DNA of 64,000 nt from Pseudomonas frederiksbergensis (GTDB taxonomy: Bacteria; Pseudomonadota; Gammaproteobacteria; Pseudomonadales; Pseudomonadaceae): the NCBI RefSeq assembly GCF_003732275.1, contig NZ_MOBM01000038.1, positions 1,357,355 to 1,421,354 on the forward strand, in the 5' to 3' direction. The position numbers and the translations under genes are program-made. The notes under the pieces are model-generated. The model was not told the origin of the DNA. It saw nothing but the letters and a program-made list of their open reading frames with translations, and made no database searches. Positions within the stretch are counted from its first letter, which is position 1; each line of letters opens with the position of its first letter. This document shows positions 16,932 through 26,057 of this stretch, in pieces.

Positions 16932-18119
16932 GTGTTGAAACCATTCCAGCTCAGACCTAGCGCCTCAACCCTGAACATGTTGCGTCAAGCGTGCCTGCAA
17001 CGCCGTGACGCGGTGCCGCCCACGTTAACGGAAAGAGCGCTGATCCCGGACATTCCAGATGCTCGCTACTGGCTGGAACAGGACCTGACGCCGTTCATTC
17101 GGGATGTGAGCCTGGCCAATCTTCGAGAGGCTGAGGCGCTCGCCAGCGCAGGGTTACCGAACGACATCCTGCCGCGGGCAAATCTGCTGGCCGTTTCGGG
17201 CGGCGGCGACGCCGGCACATTTGCCGGGGGCATCATTGCGGGATGGACCCAGCATGGGACTCGACCGGTGTTCAAAGTGGTCACCGGCATTAGCGCTGGC
17301 GCCCTGGTCGCCCCGTTTGCCTACCTGGGGCCCCAGTACGACGATGTCATTGTGCGTATCTGCAATGCGGTCGGTCCAAAAGACATTTTCCATGCGCGCA
17401 ATATGCTGACCCGTCTTACCAGCGATGGTATGGCGCACAGCAAGCCACTGGCGCGGCTCATTGCACAGCACGTCACTGCCGAGACTCTTGCGGCGATCGC
17501 GGCGGAATACGCCAAAGGACGGCTCCTGATGATCGGCACAACCGACCTTGATTCAGGGCGCCCGGTCACCTGGAACATGGGGGCTATTGCTTCCAGCCAG
17601 GCACCGGGAGCGCTCGAGCTGTTTCGCAATATCATGGTCGCGTCGATGAGTATTCCCGGTGCCGTCTCACCCGTCATGATTGATGTGGACGTTAACGGCC
17701 ACCCGTTTCAGGAAATGCACGTGGACGGGGGTGTCCTTACGCAGGTGTTCCTTTACCCACCCGGCACCGTGATGGCGCTGAACCAAGTGCCCGGGGCGCG
17801 TTTGCGGCGTGAACGGCATTTCTATGTGATTCGCAACGGCAAACTGGAACTGCAATGGTCCGGAACGAAGCGCCGAACCTTGAACATCGGCGGTCGAGCC
17901 ATCAGCGCATTGATCCAGAATCAGGGGATCAGCGATCTGGATCGGATTTACCGAATTGCCCAGCAGGATGGGGCGGACTTCAATCTGGCGTACATCGGCT
18001 CCGACTTCCGCATTTCTCGCCTCCATAAATTCGATGGCGAGTACATGAAGCGCTTGTTCAAATACGCCTTTGACCTCAGTGCCAAAGGCTATCCGTGGCA
18101 TAAATCGCCGAGTACGTGA
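16932..18119 (+). CDS. patatin-like phospholipase
   Basis: A 395-residue patatin-family lipid acyl hydrolase with a Ser-Asp dyad. The oxyanion-hole glycine stretch SGGGDAGTFAGG (89-100), nucleophile Ser121 in GISAG, and catalytic Asp265 in DGG are all intact. There is no signal peptide, so it is probably cytoplasmic or secreted by another route. The start is GTG at 16932, placed by a strong GGAGGAGG ribosome site; TTG at 16935 is also possible. A run of ten G lies about 160 bp upstream. Substrate and physiological role are not evident. Confidence 0.85.
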   Translation: MLKPFQLRPSASTLNMLRQACLQRRDAVPPTLTERALIPDIPDARYWLEQDLTPFIRDVSLANLREAEALASAGLPNDILPRANLLAVSGGGDAGTFAGGIIAGWTQHGTRPVFKVVTGISAGALVAPFAYLGPQYDDVIVRICNAVGPKDIFHARNMLTRLTSDGMAHSKPLARLIAQHVTAETLAAIAAEYAKGRLLMIGTTDLDSGRPVTWNMGAIASSQAPGALELFRNIMVASMSIPGAVSPVMIDVDVNGHPFQEMHVDGGVLTQVFLYPPGTVMALNQVPGARLRRERHFYVIRNGKLELQWSGTKRRTLNIGGRAISALIQNQGISDLDRIYRIAQQDGADFNLAYIGSDFRISRLHKFDGEYMKRLFKYAFDLSAKGYPWHKSPST

Positions 18120-18128
18120 GAGACGGTC

Positions 18129-18782
18129 TCAGCTGACAGGCTCGGCCGTACAACTCATTTCCCCTGAGCCTGGCTTCTGGAAAAGCACCACGTTGCCGTC
18201 TTGCCAGAAGCGGTAATTCCCCTGGTAATCCTTGCCAATGTATTGGGTTCCCGAATCACTCTGCACTTGGTTCAGGGTAATCGAGCTGTTCGCCCATTTC
18301 AGGTACACGACACCAGGCTGGGTGTTAAAGAAGGTGGCGGCCATCAACGCGTTTAACCCTGCGCAACGAAAAGCCAGGGGGCCTTCGGTGAGTCTGTCTG
18401 GATCCTTGGTTCTCACAATTGCCGAGCCTTGACGTAGCTGGTGCGCGCGCTCGGCATAGCTTCGGATCGCGCACGCCTTGGGCGCAGGCTCGGAGGCACA
18501 CTGATTGCGAGCGTCGATCCAGAACTGCTGGTCGATCATGACTTTGTCTGGACGCGGCACTGAATGATCATCCGTGAGCGCCAGGCGATAAAGGCGCGTC
18601 AGTTCGATATCCATCTGCATCAGTGGTGGGTCGCGACAAATAAGCTTTTCGACGGGTGCCTTTGCCGTGGCGCAGTCGAAGCTGGTCTGGAAGACTGGCG
18701 AAGCATTGGCACAGGTGCCCGTCGCCGCGCAAACGCTGGCAGCGAGCAGACGGGTGAGCGTTTTCATGTTGGGTTGATTCAT
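18129..18782 (-). CDS. periplasmic LprI-like (DUF1311) + MliC-like protein, predicted lysozyme inhibitor
   Basis: A 217-residue exported protein with signal peptide (about 1-27, ending ATGTCANA). A DUF1311/LprI-like domain (about 32-110) has paired cysteines in FDCATAKAPVEKLIC and later NQC and KAC. The C-terminal ~80 residues resemble the MliC/PliC C-type lysozyme-inhibitor fold (FRCAGLNALMAATFFN, VYLKWANSSITLNQVQSDSG, FWQDG, and a final Cys). Both parts belong to families linked to lysozyme inhibition, so this looks like a two-domain inhibitor. The start at 18782 is preferred because TCAGGT precedes it. It is convergent with the patatin. Confidence 0.75.
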   Translation of the reverse strand: MNQPNMKTLTRLLAASVCAATGTCANASPVFQTSFDCATAKAPVEKLICRDPPLMQMDIELTRLYRLALTDDHSVPRPDKVMIDQQFWIDARNQCASEPAPKACAIRSYAERAHQLRQGSAIVRTKDPDRLTEGPLAFRCAGLNALMAATFFNTQPGVVYLKWANSSITLNQVQSDSGTQYIGKDYQGNYRFWQDGNVVLFQKPGSGEMSCTAEPVS

Positions 18783-19018
18783 TACCTGATACCCGGATTG
18801 CTGTGGGATCTATTGATCCGTTGAACAGTCATTTGTTCGCATTGGGTGTATCGCAGTGTAAGTCAGTGCTTAAAACTTGCCGCACCCGTTCGAGTTCGAG
18901 GAAGTAGAAGTACAAACGGAATGAGAGCTTGCACCCTAAGAACATTGTTCCAGGGTTAGTCGCCAGACGCTGAGCTAGACTCAAAGATCCAAAGCACACT
19001 GATAGCAGTGGAGGCTTT

Positions 19019-19474
19019 ATGAAGAGGTCCATTTCCCCCTGTCTGGCTACGATTGTCTCGGCATTTTGCCTTTGCGCTTCAGCCGAGACCGTAACCCCGC
19101 TCAAAGGGCAGTCCCCCGAAATCATTCAGCAGGACATCAGCTCATGCCAGGCTCAAGCCGGGAACACAGCAAGCGCCAGCACAACGCCTGAATCAGGTGG
19201 ACGTGTCCGTGGTGCCGCTTCTGGCGCAGTAGCAGGTGCGGCGGTTGCCGGAGCGCGTGGTCGTCAGCATGACGAGGTTTATGACAAGGTAGACGACGAT
19301 GTTAAACAGGAATATCGACAGAACAAGGCCAAGGATGCTGCTGTGGCAGGTGCAGTTGTAGGTGGATCTCGGCAACGTCAGGATCGTCGTCAGGATCGCC
19401 GGGCAGAACCGGCGGCAACTGCTTCGGCCTACAACAGTTGCATGCAGCAACGGGGCTACCAGATAACCCCTTGA
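19019..19474 (+). CDS. glycine-zipper (YMGG-type) exported protein
   Basis: A 151-residue protein with signal peptide (about 1-23). A central Gly/Ala-rich zipper follows (GGRVRGAASGAVAGAAVAGA and AAVAGAVVGG), flanking a charged Asp/Lys/Arg segment, and then an Arg/Gln-rich stretch and a C-terminal YNSCMQQRGYQI motif. This layout matches small outer-envelope glycine-zipper proteins of Pseudomonas. GGAGG precedes the ATG. It sits upstream of the ppk2 remnant, DUF3300 and DUF2950 genes on the same strand. Function unknown. Confidence 0.82.
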   Translation: MKRSISPCLATIVSAFCLCASAETVTPLKGQSPEIIQQDISSCQAQAGNTASASTTPESGGRVRGAASGAVAGAAVAGARGRQHDEVYDKVDDDVKQEYRQNKAKDAAVAGAVVGGSRQRQDRRQDRRAEPAATASAYNSCMQQRGYQITP

Positions 19475-19497
19475 ACCTGAACAACAAAGGTAATTGC

Positions 19498-19575
19498 ATG
19501 AAGATCTGTATCGTCTTTGACGGGCGCGACGGTGCAGGGAAGGGCGGAACGATCAAGGCGCTCAAGCCTGCCTGA
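19498..19575 (+). pseudogene. remnant of polyphosphate kinase 2 (Walker A segment only)
   Basis: A 25-codon open frame that starts MKICIVFDGRDGAGKGGTIK and stops at TGA (19573-19575) after ALKPA. The GRDGAGKGGTIKA stretch is the Walker A signature of PPK2-family kinases, which are normally 250-350 residues. The rest of the gene is missing: the DUF3300 gene starts 16 bp later. It is read as an internal deletion that left only the phosphate-binding loop. A short independent peptide is possible but unlikely. Confidence 0.75.
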
Positions 19576-19590
19576 CCACATAGGGGTGCA

Positions 19591-21075
19591 ATGCGCATTC
19601 CATTGTTTTACGCGGTGTCAGCTGTATTGTTTTTGAGCGGACCTTACTGCCTGGCGCAGCCACTGGATGCGAGCGCGACCGCAAACGCTGCCGATACAGC
19701 GCCCGTCACGGCGGCGGCCAAAGATGCCGTGTTTACCCGGGAACAGCTGGATCAAATGCTGGCTCCCATTGCGCTTTACCCGGACCCACTGCTGGCACAG
19801 GTGCTGATGGCCACCACGTATCCCGGGGAAATCGCCGAGGCGGTAACCTGGTCTAAAGCACACCCGGACGCAAAGGGTGATGATGCGGTCAAACAAGTGG
19901 CGAGTCAGCCCTGGGATCCGAGCGTGCAGGCGCTGGTCGCTTTCCCGCAGGTGCTGGTAACGCTGGGACAGGATCCCGTCTGGGTACAACGCCTGGGCGA
20001 TGCCTTCCTGGCACAGCCCGAAGATGTCATGGGGGGCGTGCAACGCTTGTGTCATCAGGCGCAAGCAGCAGGCAACCTGCAGAGCAACCAATATCAGAAC
20101 GTGACGGTTCAGGCTGTTGCGGCACCAGTACCAGCACCAGCACCGGCAGCTCCGGCTCCAGCCGGCAGCACCTCCACCATCATCATTCAGCCCTCCGATC
20201 CGCAGGTGGTGTACGTACCCAGTTATAACCCGACAACAACCTACGGCACCTGGCCCTATCCTGCGTCGCCTCCCGTTTACTATCCACCGCCGCCAGCCTA
20301 TTACCCCGGTTCGGCATTGATGGCTGGGTTGGCGTTTGGTACCGGTGTGGCTATTGTCGGTGCGTTGTGGGGTGAATGTGACTGGGGCAATAACGACATC
20401 GACATCGACGTCGACCGCTACAACAACATCAATACCAACAACCGGATCACCAATAATCAGAACAAGTGGCAGCACAACGCCGCTCATCGCGATGGCGTTC
20501 CCTATCGAGACAGCAAGAGCCGCGAACAGTACGGCCGACAACTGGGCGGCGCCAATCAGCGTGAGGCTTATCGAGGGGAGGATGCTCAGCGAGCCCAGGC
20601 TCGTGAAAAAGCCCGCGGTTCAATGGACAAGCACGGCATCGAACGACCTGCCACCAGCAACCGCGAAGCCCGTGATCGAGCGCGCGCAGCCCAGTCCGGA
20701 ACCTCGGTCAGCAATCGGATGCAAGCAGGTACAGACAGACCGAAGTCGTCTGACAGAAGCCAGGGCACTGCCAGAAACACTCGGGAGAGTCAGCAACCCA
20801 GGAAACAGACCGCTCAGGTCAATCAGCGCGGGCAGGGCGATTCGCAAGGGCGCCAGGCTGCACAAAAACGGCCGTCCGCCAGTACGAGTAGTGCGGGCAG
20901 TGCCCGCAATAATGCATTCGCCGGCGTGCGCTCACCGTCCCAGGCCACCGCACAAGCCAGTCGTGGCCAGGCCAGCCTGGCATCCGCCCAGCGCCCCAGT
21001 GCCTCGCGATCAGCCGGCCATCAGGTCAGTCGGCCGTCCAATCCACCAGCGCGTCAAAGGGGAGGCCGTCGTTGA
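19591..21075 (+). CDS. DUF3300 exported protein
   Basis: A 494-residue protein with signal peptide (about 1-22) and the DUF3300 core (about 45-260; LDQMLAPIALYPDPLLAQVL, then DPQVVYVPSYNP and a Pro/Tyr-rich stretch). A short hydrophobic Gly segment, an Asn/Asp-rich region, and a ~200-residue disordered Arg/Gln/Ser/Ala tail follow. The family is common in the envelope of proteobacteria, with no known biochemical function. It overlaps the next gene (DUF2950), its usual partner. Confidence 0.88.
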   Translation: MRIPLFYAVSAVLFLSGPYCLAQPLDASATANAADTAPVTAAAKDAVFTREQLDQMLAPIALYPDPLLAQVLMATTYPGEIAEAVTWSKAHPDAKGDDAVKQVASQPWDPSVQALVAFPQVLVTLGQDPVWVQRLGDAFLAQPEDVMGGVQRLCHQAQAAGNLQSNQYQNVTVQAVAAPVPAPAPAAPAPAGSTSTIIIQPSDPQVVYVPSYNPTTTYGTWPYPASPPVYYPPPPAYYPGSALMAGLAFGTGVAIVGALWGECDWGNNDIDIDVDRYNNINTNNRITNNQNKWQHNAAHRDGVPYRDSKSREQYGRQLGGANQREAYRGEDAQRAQAREKARGSMDKHGIERPATSNREARDRARAAQSGTSVSNRMQAGTDRPKSSDRSQGTARNTRESQQPRKQTAQVNQRGQGDSQGRQAAQKRPSASTSSAGSARNNAFAGVRSPSQATAQASRGQASLASAQRPSASRSAGHQVSRPSNPPARQRGGRR

Positions 21076-21989
21076 AAAACAATGCTCGATTGAAGGCACC
21101 CACCGGCTTGCTCCTTCATGTCTTGGCGCTAGCTGCCGGCTTGGCGTGGTCGTGCATGGTTGCGGCACAGCAGGTGTTTCCAACGCCAGAAATGGCCGCC
21201 CAGGCGTTCGTCGAAGCACTGGGTACGGAACACGCCGATCAGGCCCGCCTGACAGAATTGCTGGGTAATGAATGGCGCAGTTTCATCCCGCGCGAAGGCG
21301 TGCAGCGCAGTGATGTGGATGCGTTTTTGAAGCAATACGGCGAGCAACACTCCATCGAAAAAAACAGCGATCGCAAGGCGGTCCTGTCGGTTGGCAGTGA
21401 CCACTGGACACTGCCTATCCCCATGATAAAAGCCGCGAACGGTTGGCGCTTCGACATCGACGCCGGTAGCTCCGAAGTCCGTGCACGTCGAATTGGCCGC
21501 AACGAACTCGCCGCGTTGCAATCAGTGCTGACTTATCATGACGTCCAGATGGACTATGCGTCGGTGGATCGTGACGGTGACGGCGCACTCGGCTATGCGC
21601 AGAAAATCTTCAGCACTGCCGGCAAGCACGATGGGCTTTATTGGGACGACGACGATAGCGGTCAGATCAGCCCGTTGGGTCCCTTGTTCGGTAAAACCAT
21701 TGCCGGCGAAGACTGGCATGGTTACTACTTCCGCATCCTTGATGGCCAAGGTCCTTCGGCACCTGGCGGCGCCTACAGCTACCTTATCGGCGACAAGATG
21801 AGCCGTGGCTTCGCATTGATCGCCTGGCCGGCGAAATACGATGACACCGGGGTGATGAGTTTCATGATCAGTCATGAAGGACAGGTGTTCGAAAAAGACT
21901 TGGGCCCCGGTGGTGACAAGTTGGCGCAGTCGATGAAGCGCTTTGATCCAGATGACAGTTGGAAGGTGGTTACGGAGGGTCAAGAGTAG
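21072..21989 (+). CDS. DUF2950 exported protein
   Basis: A 305-residue protein with signal peptide (about 1-33) and the DUF2950 domain over most of its length. It includes VDRDGDGALGYAQKIFST, YWDDDDSGQISPLGPL and GYYFRILDGQGPSAPGGA. The start is a TTG at 21072 whose last bases overlap the TGA of the DUF3300 gene. A GGGGAGG ribosome site at 21059-21065 supports this coupled start. The function of the DUF3300/DUF2950 pair is unknown. Confidence 0.86.
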   Translation: MKNNARLKAPTGLLLHVLALAAGLAWSCMVAAQQVFPTPEMAAQAFVEALGTEHADQARLTELLGNEWRSFIPREGVQRSDVDAFLKQYGEQHSIEKNSDRKAVLSVGSDHWTLPIPMIKAANGWRFDIDAGSSEVRARRIGRNELAALQSVLTYHDVQMDYASVDRDGDGALGYAQKIFSTAGKHDGLYWDDDDSGQISPLGPLFGKTIAGEDWHGYYFRILDGQGPSAPGGAYSYLIGDKMSRGFALIAWPAKYDDTGVMSFMISHEGQVFEKDLGPGGDKLAQSMKRFDPDDSWKVVTEGQE

Positions 21990-22253
21990 ATCTACCTGCG
22001 CCTCCTCAACCTTTTCTACGTGGACGATGCACTGATGATTCGTTTGCTGTTTCGCAGCACTTGATCACCCATGGGGGAGGTGCGTACAGAGGTTAGTTAT
22101 CTGTGCTGTCGCGGCCCTTTCATATCGATCATCCATTAAAAAAAGAGCCCCTTAGCCCCAGATAACATGATTTTTCACGCGGTCAAGCCTTCCATATAGT
22201 CATCGCAAGCCCAATCGGAACACCTTTGTGTTTCATCGATGCGAGATAAATTT

Positions 22254-23516
22254 ATGGATGACAAGATGAAGCCCGACCAAAGCCAGGGTGCTGGTATGGG
22301 GACACGAGTGGTTTGGGGCGGGGAGCAAGTTCAGCATCCCTACAACGCTACCCAGACTCCCATCGTCGTCAGCGCCGCCTACGGTTACCATGATATCGAT
22401 GAATGGTATGACGTGGCGTTGGGTAAAGAACCTGGCTTCATTTACAGCCGCATGAGCAACCCGACTGTCTCTGTCCTGGAACACAAACTCTGCGAGCTTG
22501 AAAGCGCAGAATCGGCTGTCGCTTTCAGTACCGGGATGGCTGCAATCAGTGGTGTGTTGCATACCTTCCTGTCCTGTGGTCAACGTGTGGTTTCTACCCG
22601 CGACAGCTACGGTGGCACAAACAAGATCTTTGAAGAGTTTCTCCCTCGCATGGGCGTCGAGGTCACGCTTTGCGATACCCTCGACACCGAAGCTATTGAG
22701 CATGAGATCGCTAAAGGCTGCAATGTTCTCTATCTGGAAACCCCGACGAACCCAACGCTGAAAGTCCTGGATATTCGACGTCTCGTGGCGGCGGCGAAGC
22801 GTGTTGGGGCTTTGGTCATAGCAGACAATACGTTCGCGACGCCTTTGAATCAGAACCCCCTTGCACTCGGGGTTGATGTAGTCGTGCACAGTGCTACCAA
22901 GTTTCTATCCGGTCATGGCGATGTGCTTGGCGGTGTGGTCTGCGGCACCGAGCAGTTGATGTCTCAAGTTCGCCATTACCGCGAAATCAATGGGGCCTCG
23001 CTGGATCCTTTCTCGGCTTATCTCATCATCCGGGGTATCAAGACTCTGGCTTTGCGTATGCGTCAGCAACAGGCGAGCGCGCAAGTGCTGGCCGAGTATC
23101 TATGCACCGAGCCACTGGTGGAGTCTGTGAACTATCCGGGACTCCCTCAACATCGAAGTCATGTCATTGCTCGCTCGCAGATGCGCGGATTCGGCGCAAT
23201 CATCAGCTTCGTGCTGGTGGGAGGCATGGACACGGTGACTCGTTTGTTACCACTGCTTAAGTATGCACATCGGGCGGGTAACTTAGGCGCGGTGGAAACT
23301 ATCTACGGGCCGGCACGGACAACCAGCCACGTGGAAAACACCTTGGAGGAACGCGAAGCACTTGGAATTTCCGAGGGCTTGGTCAGGGTCTCCGTGGGTA
23401 TTGAAGAGACGGCCGATTTGCTGGCTGATCTTAAACAAGCATTCACGTTAGTTCGCAGCAAACAAAATCATGCACATCACCACGCTGATAACACCGAGCG
23501 TTTCACTGAGGTGTGA
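22254..23516 (+). CDS. CGS-family PLP enzyme, candidate canavanine or methionine gamma-lyase
   Basis: A ~420-residue fold-type I PLP enzyme of the Cys/Met-metabolism family. It has the YSRMSNPT motif, Ser/Thr-Gly phosphate-binding FSTGMAAISG, ADNTFATP, and the PLP Lys in VHSATKFLSGHGD (Lys221 counting from an alternative ATG at 22239). The last 15-20 residues are His-rich (NHAHHHADN). The start is uncertain among ATGs at 22239, 22254 and 22263; 22254 follows a weak GCGAGA. It heads a seven-gene plus-strand cluster with homoserine dehydrogenase and an aldehyde dehydrogenase, so gamma-elimination yielding homoserine (as in canavanine gamma-lyase) is the favoured inference. Cystathionine or methionine gamma-lyase are alternatives. 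Confidence 0.82.
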   Translation: MDDKMKPDQSQGAGMGTRVVWGGEQVQHPYNATQTPIVVSAAYGYHDIDEWYDVALGKEPGFIYSRMSNPTVSVLEHKLCELESAESAVAFSTGMAAISGVLHTFLSCGQRVVSTRDSYGGTNKIFEEFLPRMGVEVTLCDTLDTEAIEHEIAKGCNVLYLETPTNPTLKVLDIRRLVAAAKRVGALVIADNTFATPLNQNPLALGVDVVVHSATKFLSGHGDVLGGVVCGTEQLMSQVRHYREINGASLDPFSAYLIIRGIKTLALRMRQQQASAQVLAEYLCTEPLVESVNYPGLPQHRSHVIARSQMRGFGAIISFVLVGGMDTVTRLLPLLKYAHRAGNLGAVETIYGPARTTSHVENTLEEREALGISEGLVRVSVGIEETADLLADLKQAFTLVRSKQNHAHHHADNTERFTEV

Positions 23517-23663
23517 ACCTGAACTCGGATAAGACTGCCGGCTTTTAGGGTCGGACAGTTCTTCATGAATAGTAAAAACAATAACAACTAGCGACAATTT
23601 AATTGTGCTGCCTAATAGCCAGTGACAAGGAATTTTGTCCGAACATTTCATGAGAATATAGCG

Positions 23664-25103
23664 ATGACCACTCAAGTAAAAAATGATCAGCCCGATCCAG
23701 AATCAAACTTCAAGAAAGAAATGCAAACCCGCCATATTGTGATGTTGGCGTTGGGCGGTGTTATCGGCACGGGATTATTCCTTACTTCCGGTTACACCGT
23801 TAATCAGGCAGGGCCGCTCGGCGCAGTGATTGCCTACATCATCGGTGCGGTGATGGTGTATCTGGTAATGGTCTGTCTCGGTGAGTTAGCGGTCCAGATG
23901 CCGGAAACCGGATCTTTCAGTAGCTACGCAACTCGATACCTGGGCCCAGGCACGGGCTATACCGTGGCGTGGTTGTACTGGCTCACTTGGGCGGTCGCTA
24001 TTGGCTCTGAGTTTACGGCTGCGGGTATCCTGATGGTTCGGTGGTTCCCTGATACACCGGTCTGGATCTGGAGCGCGCTTTTTGCCATGGCGGTCTTTTT
24101 AAGCAACGTTGCATCTGTTCGTTTGTTTGCAGAAACCGAGTTCTGGCTCTCACTCATCAAAGTTTTGACCGTTATTACTTTTATTGTCATTGGTGGTGCG
24201 GCTATTTTCGGTCTCTTCCAAGTACAGCACTTGCAGGGTGTCGGGCTCTCAAATTTTACCCGTGAAGGGCTTTTCCCGACGGGTTTCTTACCCATTGCGA
24301 TGACACTTCTAGCTGTCTCCTTCGCATTTTCCGGGACTGAGCTTATCGGAATTGCCGCCGGTGAAGCGCAGGACCCTCAGACAAGCGTTCCCAAGGCGAT
24401 CCGCACGACAGTAGTCCGTTTGGCGCTGTTCTTCGTGGGTACGATTTTCGTACTGGCGACGTTGCTGCCCCGCGAGGAGGCGGGAATCATTGAAAGTCCG
24501 TTCGTGATGGTGTTTGAGCTGATTGGCATCCCATACTCAGCTGACATTATGAACTTCGTCATTCTCACCGCCTTGATTTCCGCCGCTAACTCGGGGTTGT
24601 ATGCAGCTTCGCGCATGCTTTGGACGTTGAGTGATCAAGGGCACATGCCCAAGCGCTACGCCAGGCTTTCGCGCCGGGGCACACCGGTTAACGCGATTGT
24701 TTTAAGTATGGCGGGTGCTGTGGCATCTCTGCTAAGCAGTGTGCTTGCCCCTGACACGGTTTACTTGGCCCTGGTGTCGATTTCGGGTCTTGCAGTCGTG
24801 GTCGTATGGATGAGCATCGCCGCGAGCCAAATCGCCTTCCGACGCCATTTCGTGGCCAATGGCGGACGAGTTGAAGATCTGCATTTCCGGGTGCGCGGCT
24901 ACCCTTGGGTTCCCATTGGTGCGCTGTTGTGTTGCTTGCTGGCCTGTGTCGGTATTGCTTTTGATCCTGAGCAGAGAGTGGCGCTTTACTTCGGTCTTCC
25001 GTTTATCGCGTGGTGCTACTTTGTTTATTGGATCACTCGCAAGAAGCGGGAAGAGCGGTTGGCATTGACAGCGGCTGTCAATCATTCCGCTGGCGCAGCG
25101 TGA
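23664..25103 (+). CDS. amino acid permease (APC superfamily, AAT family)
   Basis: A 479-residue, 12-helix inner-membrane amino acid:proton symporter. It carries the AAT-family signature (MLALGGVIGTGLFLTSGYTV in helix 1, GELAVQMPETGSFSSYATRY, and FSGTELIGIAAGEAQDP). The ATG at 23664 begins MTTQVKNDQPD, and an in-frame ATG at 23622 is less likely. It is 147 bp downstream of the PLP lyase and upstream of the LysR gene, so it probably imports the substrate of this cluster, which would be a basic amino acid analogue if that is canavanine. Confidence 0.9.
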   Translation: MTTQVKNDQPDPESNFKKEMQTRHIVMLALGGVIGTGLFLTSGYTVNQAGPLGAVIAYIIGAVMVYLVMVCLGELAVQMPETGSFSSYATRYLGPGTGYTVAWLYWLTWAVAIGSEFTAAGILMVRWFPDTPVWIWSALFAMAVFLSNVASVRLFAETEFWLSLIKVLTVITFIVIGGAAIFGLFQVQHLQGVGLSNFTREGLFPTGFLPIAMTLLAVSFAFSGTELIGIAAGEAQDPQTSVPKAIRTTVVRLALFFVGTIFVLATLLPREEAGIIESPFVMVFELIGIPYSADIMNFVILTALISAANSGLYAASRMLWTLSDQGHMPKRYARLSRRGTPVNAIVLSMAGAVASLLSSVLAPDTVYLALVSISGLAVVVVWMSIAASQIAFRRHFVANGGRVEDLHFRVRGYPWVPIGALLCCLLACVGIAFDPEQRVALYFGLPFIAWCYFVYWITRKKREERLALTAAVNHSAGAA

Positions 25104-25153
25104 ATAGCTCAGGCAATGATTGAGCAGAGATAATTCCCGATGAGGTTGCGCCG

Positions 25154-26044
25154 ATGAGTCAAAAATCACTACCGCCCCTGAATTGGCTGAGGGCATTCGA
25201 AGCATCGGCGCGGTATTTGAACTTCACCCATGCAGCCGAGGAGCTGCACCTGACTCAAGGTGCAGTCAGTCAGCAGATCCGTCAGTTGGAGTGTCATCTC
25301 GGTGTGGCGCTATTCAAGCGCCTGCCCCGAGGGCTTGGATTGACGGAAGAAGGGCAGTCGTACCTGCCGGTAGTTCAAGACGCGATCAGTCGTCTTGCAG
25401 TGGGTACAAACGAGATTTTTGGCCAGCGCAATCGAAGGCATGTGAAGGTGCGTGGCAGCCTTTCCTTCCTTCACTATTGGTTGGCCCCTCGGCTCGCAGA
25501 TTTTTGTCGAGAGTATCCGCAAATCGATATCCGATATATCAGCAACATTTGGGTGAAGGAACCGGATGGAGAGGATGACCTGGAGATTCGCTGGGGATGC
25601 GGAGAGTGGTCGGGATTGCACGCTCAACGATTAACGTGGGACATCCTCCTGCCCGTTTGCTCGCCACAGCTCATGGCCAGCTCACCGATACGTGAGCCTC
25701 GCGATTTGATGAACCATTCTTTGCTACATGTATTGGGATACGAGGAAGGTTGGGGTTACTGGTTGAAGCGGGTGGGTGCAGACGATGTCGATTATTCCCG
25801 TGGTCTTCAATTCGACACACTGATTTCCACAATCCGTATGGCGGAACTGGGGCAGGGCGTTGCCTTGGCGCGGTCTTCCGTCGTGGAAGACTTGCTCAAG
25901 AGTGGGCACCTGATTGCTCCCTTCAGTCACCGAATTGAAGCCAGCGAGTCCTTTTATCTAGTGCGCGAGCAGGCCGAGGTGCTCTCGCCTGATGCCGCGA
26001 CTTTTTCTACATGGCTGGTGGCTCAAGCCCACCGCCCTTTGTAA
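25154..26044 (+). CDS. LysR-family regulator (GcvA-like)
   Basis: A 296-residue LysR-type regulator. The N-terminal winged HTH (about 5-65) has LNWLRAFEASARYLNFTHAA and LTQGAVSQQIRQLE, as in GcvA/AmpR-type proteins, and a periplasmic-binding-like effector domain follows (about 95-290). It lies 50 bp after the permease and 13 bp before the threonine-synthase-like gene, all on the same strand, so it is probably a co-transcribed local regulator responding to the amino acid substrate. No operator was identified with confidence. Confidence 0.9.
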   Translation: MSQKSLPPLNWLRAFEASARYLNFTHAAEELHLTQGAVSQQIRQLECHLGVALFKRLPRGLGLTEEGQSYLPVVQDAISRLAVGTNEIFGQRNRRHVKVRGSLSFLHYWLAPRLADFCREYPQIDIRYISNIWVKEPDGEDDLEIRWGCGEWSGLHAQRLTWDILLPVCSPQLMASSPIREPRDLMNHSLLHVLGYEEGWGYWLKRVGADDVDYSRGLQFDTLISTIRMAELGQGVALARSSVVEDLLKSGHLIAPFSHRIEASESFYLVREQAEVLSPDAATFSTWLVAQAHRPL

Positions 26045-26057
26045 TTCGGAGTCATCC

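Noticed and set aside
21990..22253. possible riboswitch (guanidine class) ahead of the lyase cluster
   Set aside because: I looked because canavanine catabolism releases hydroxyguanidine. No guanidine-I, II or III motif could be recognised. There is only a loose GTTATCTG/CAGATAAC pair.
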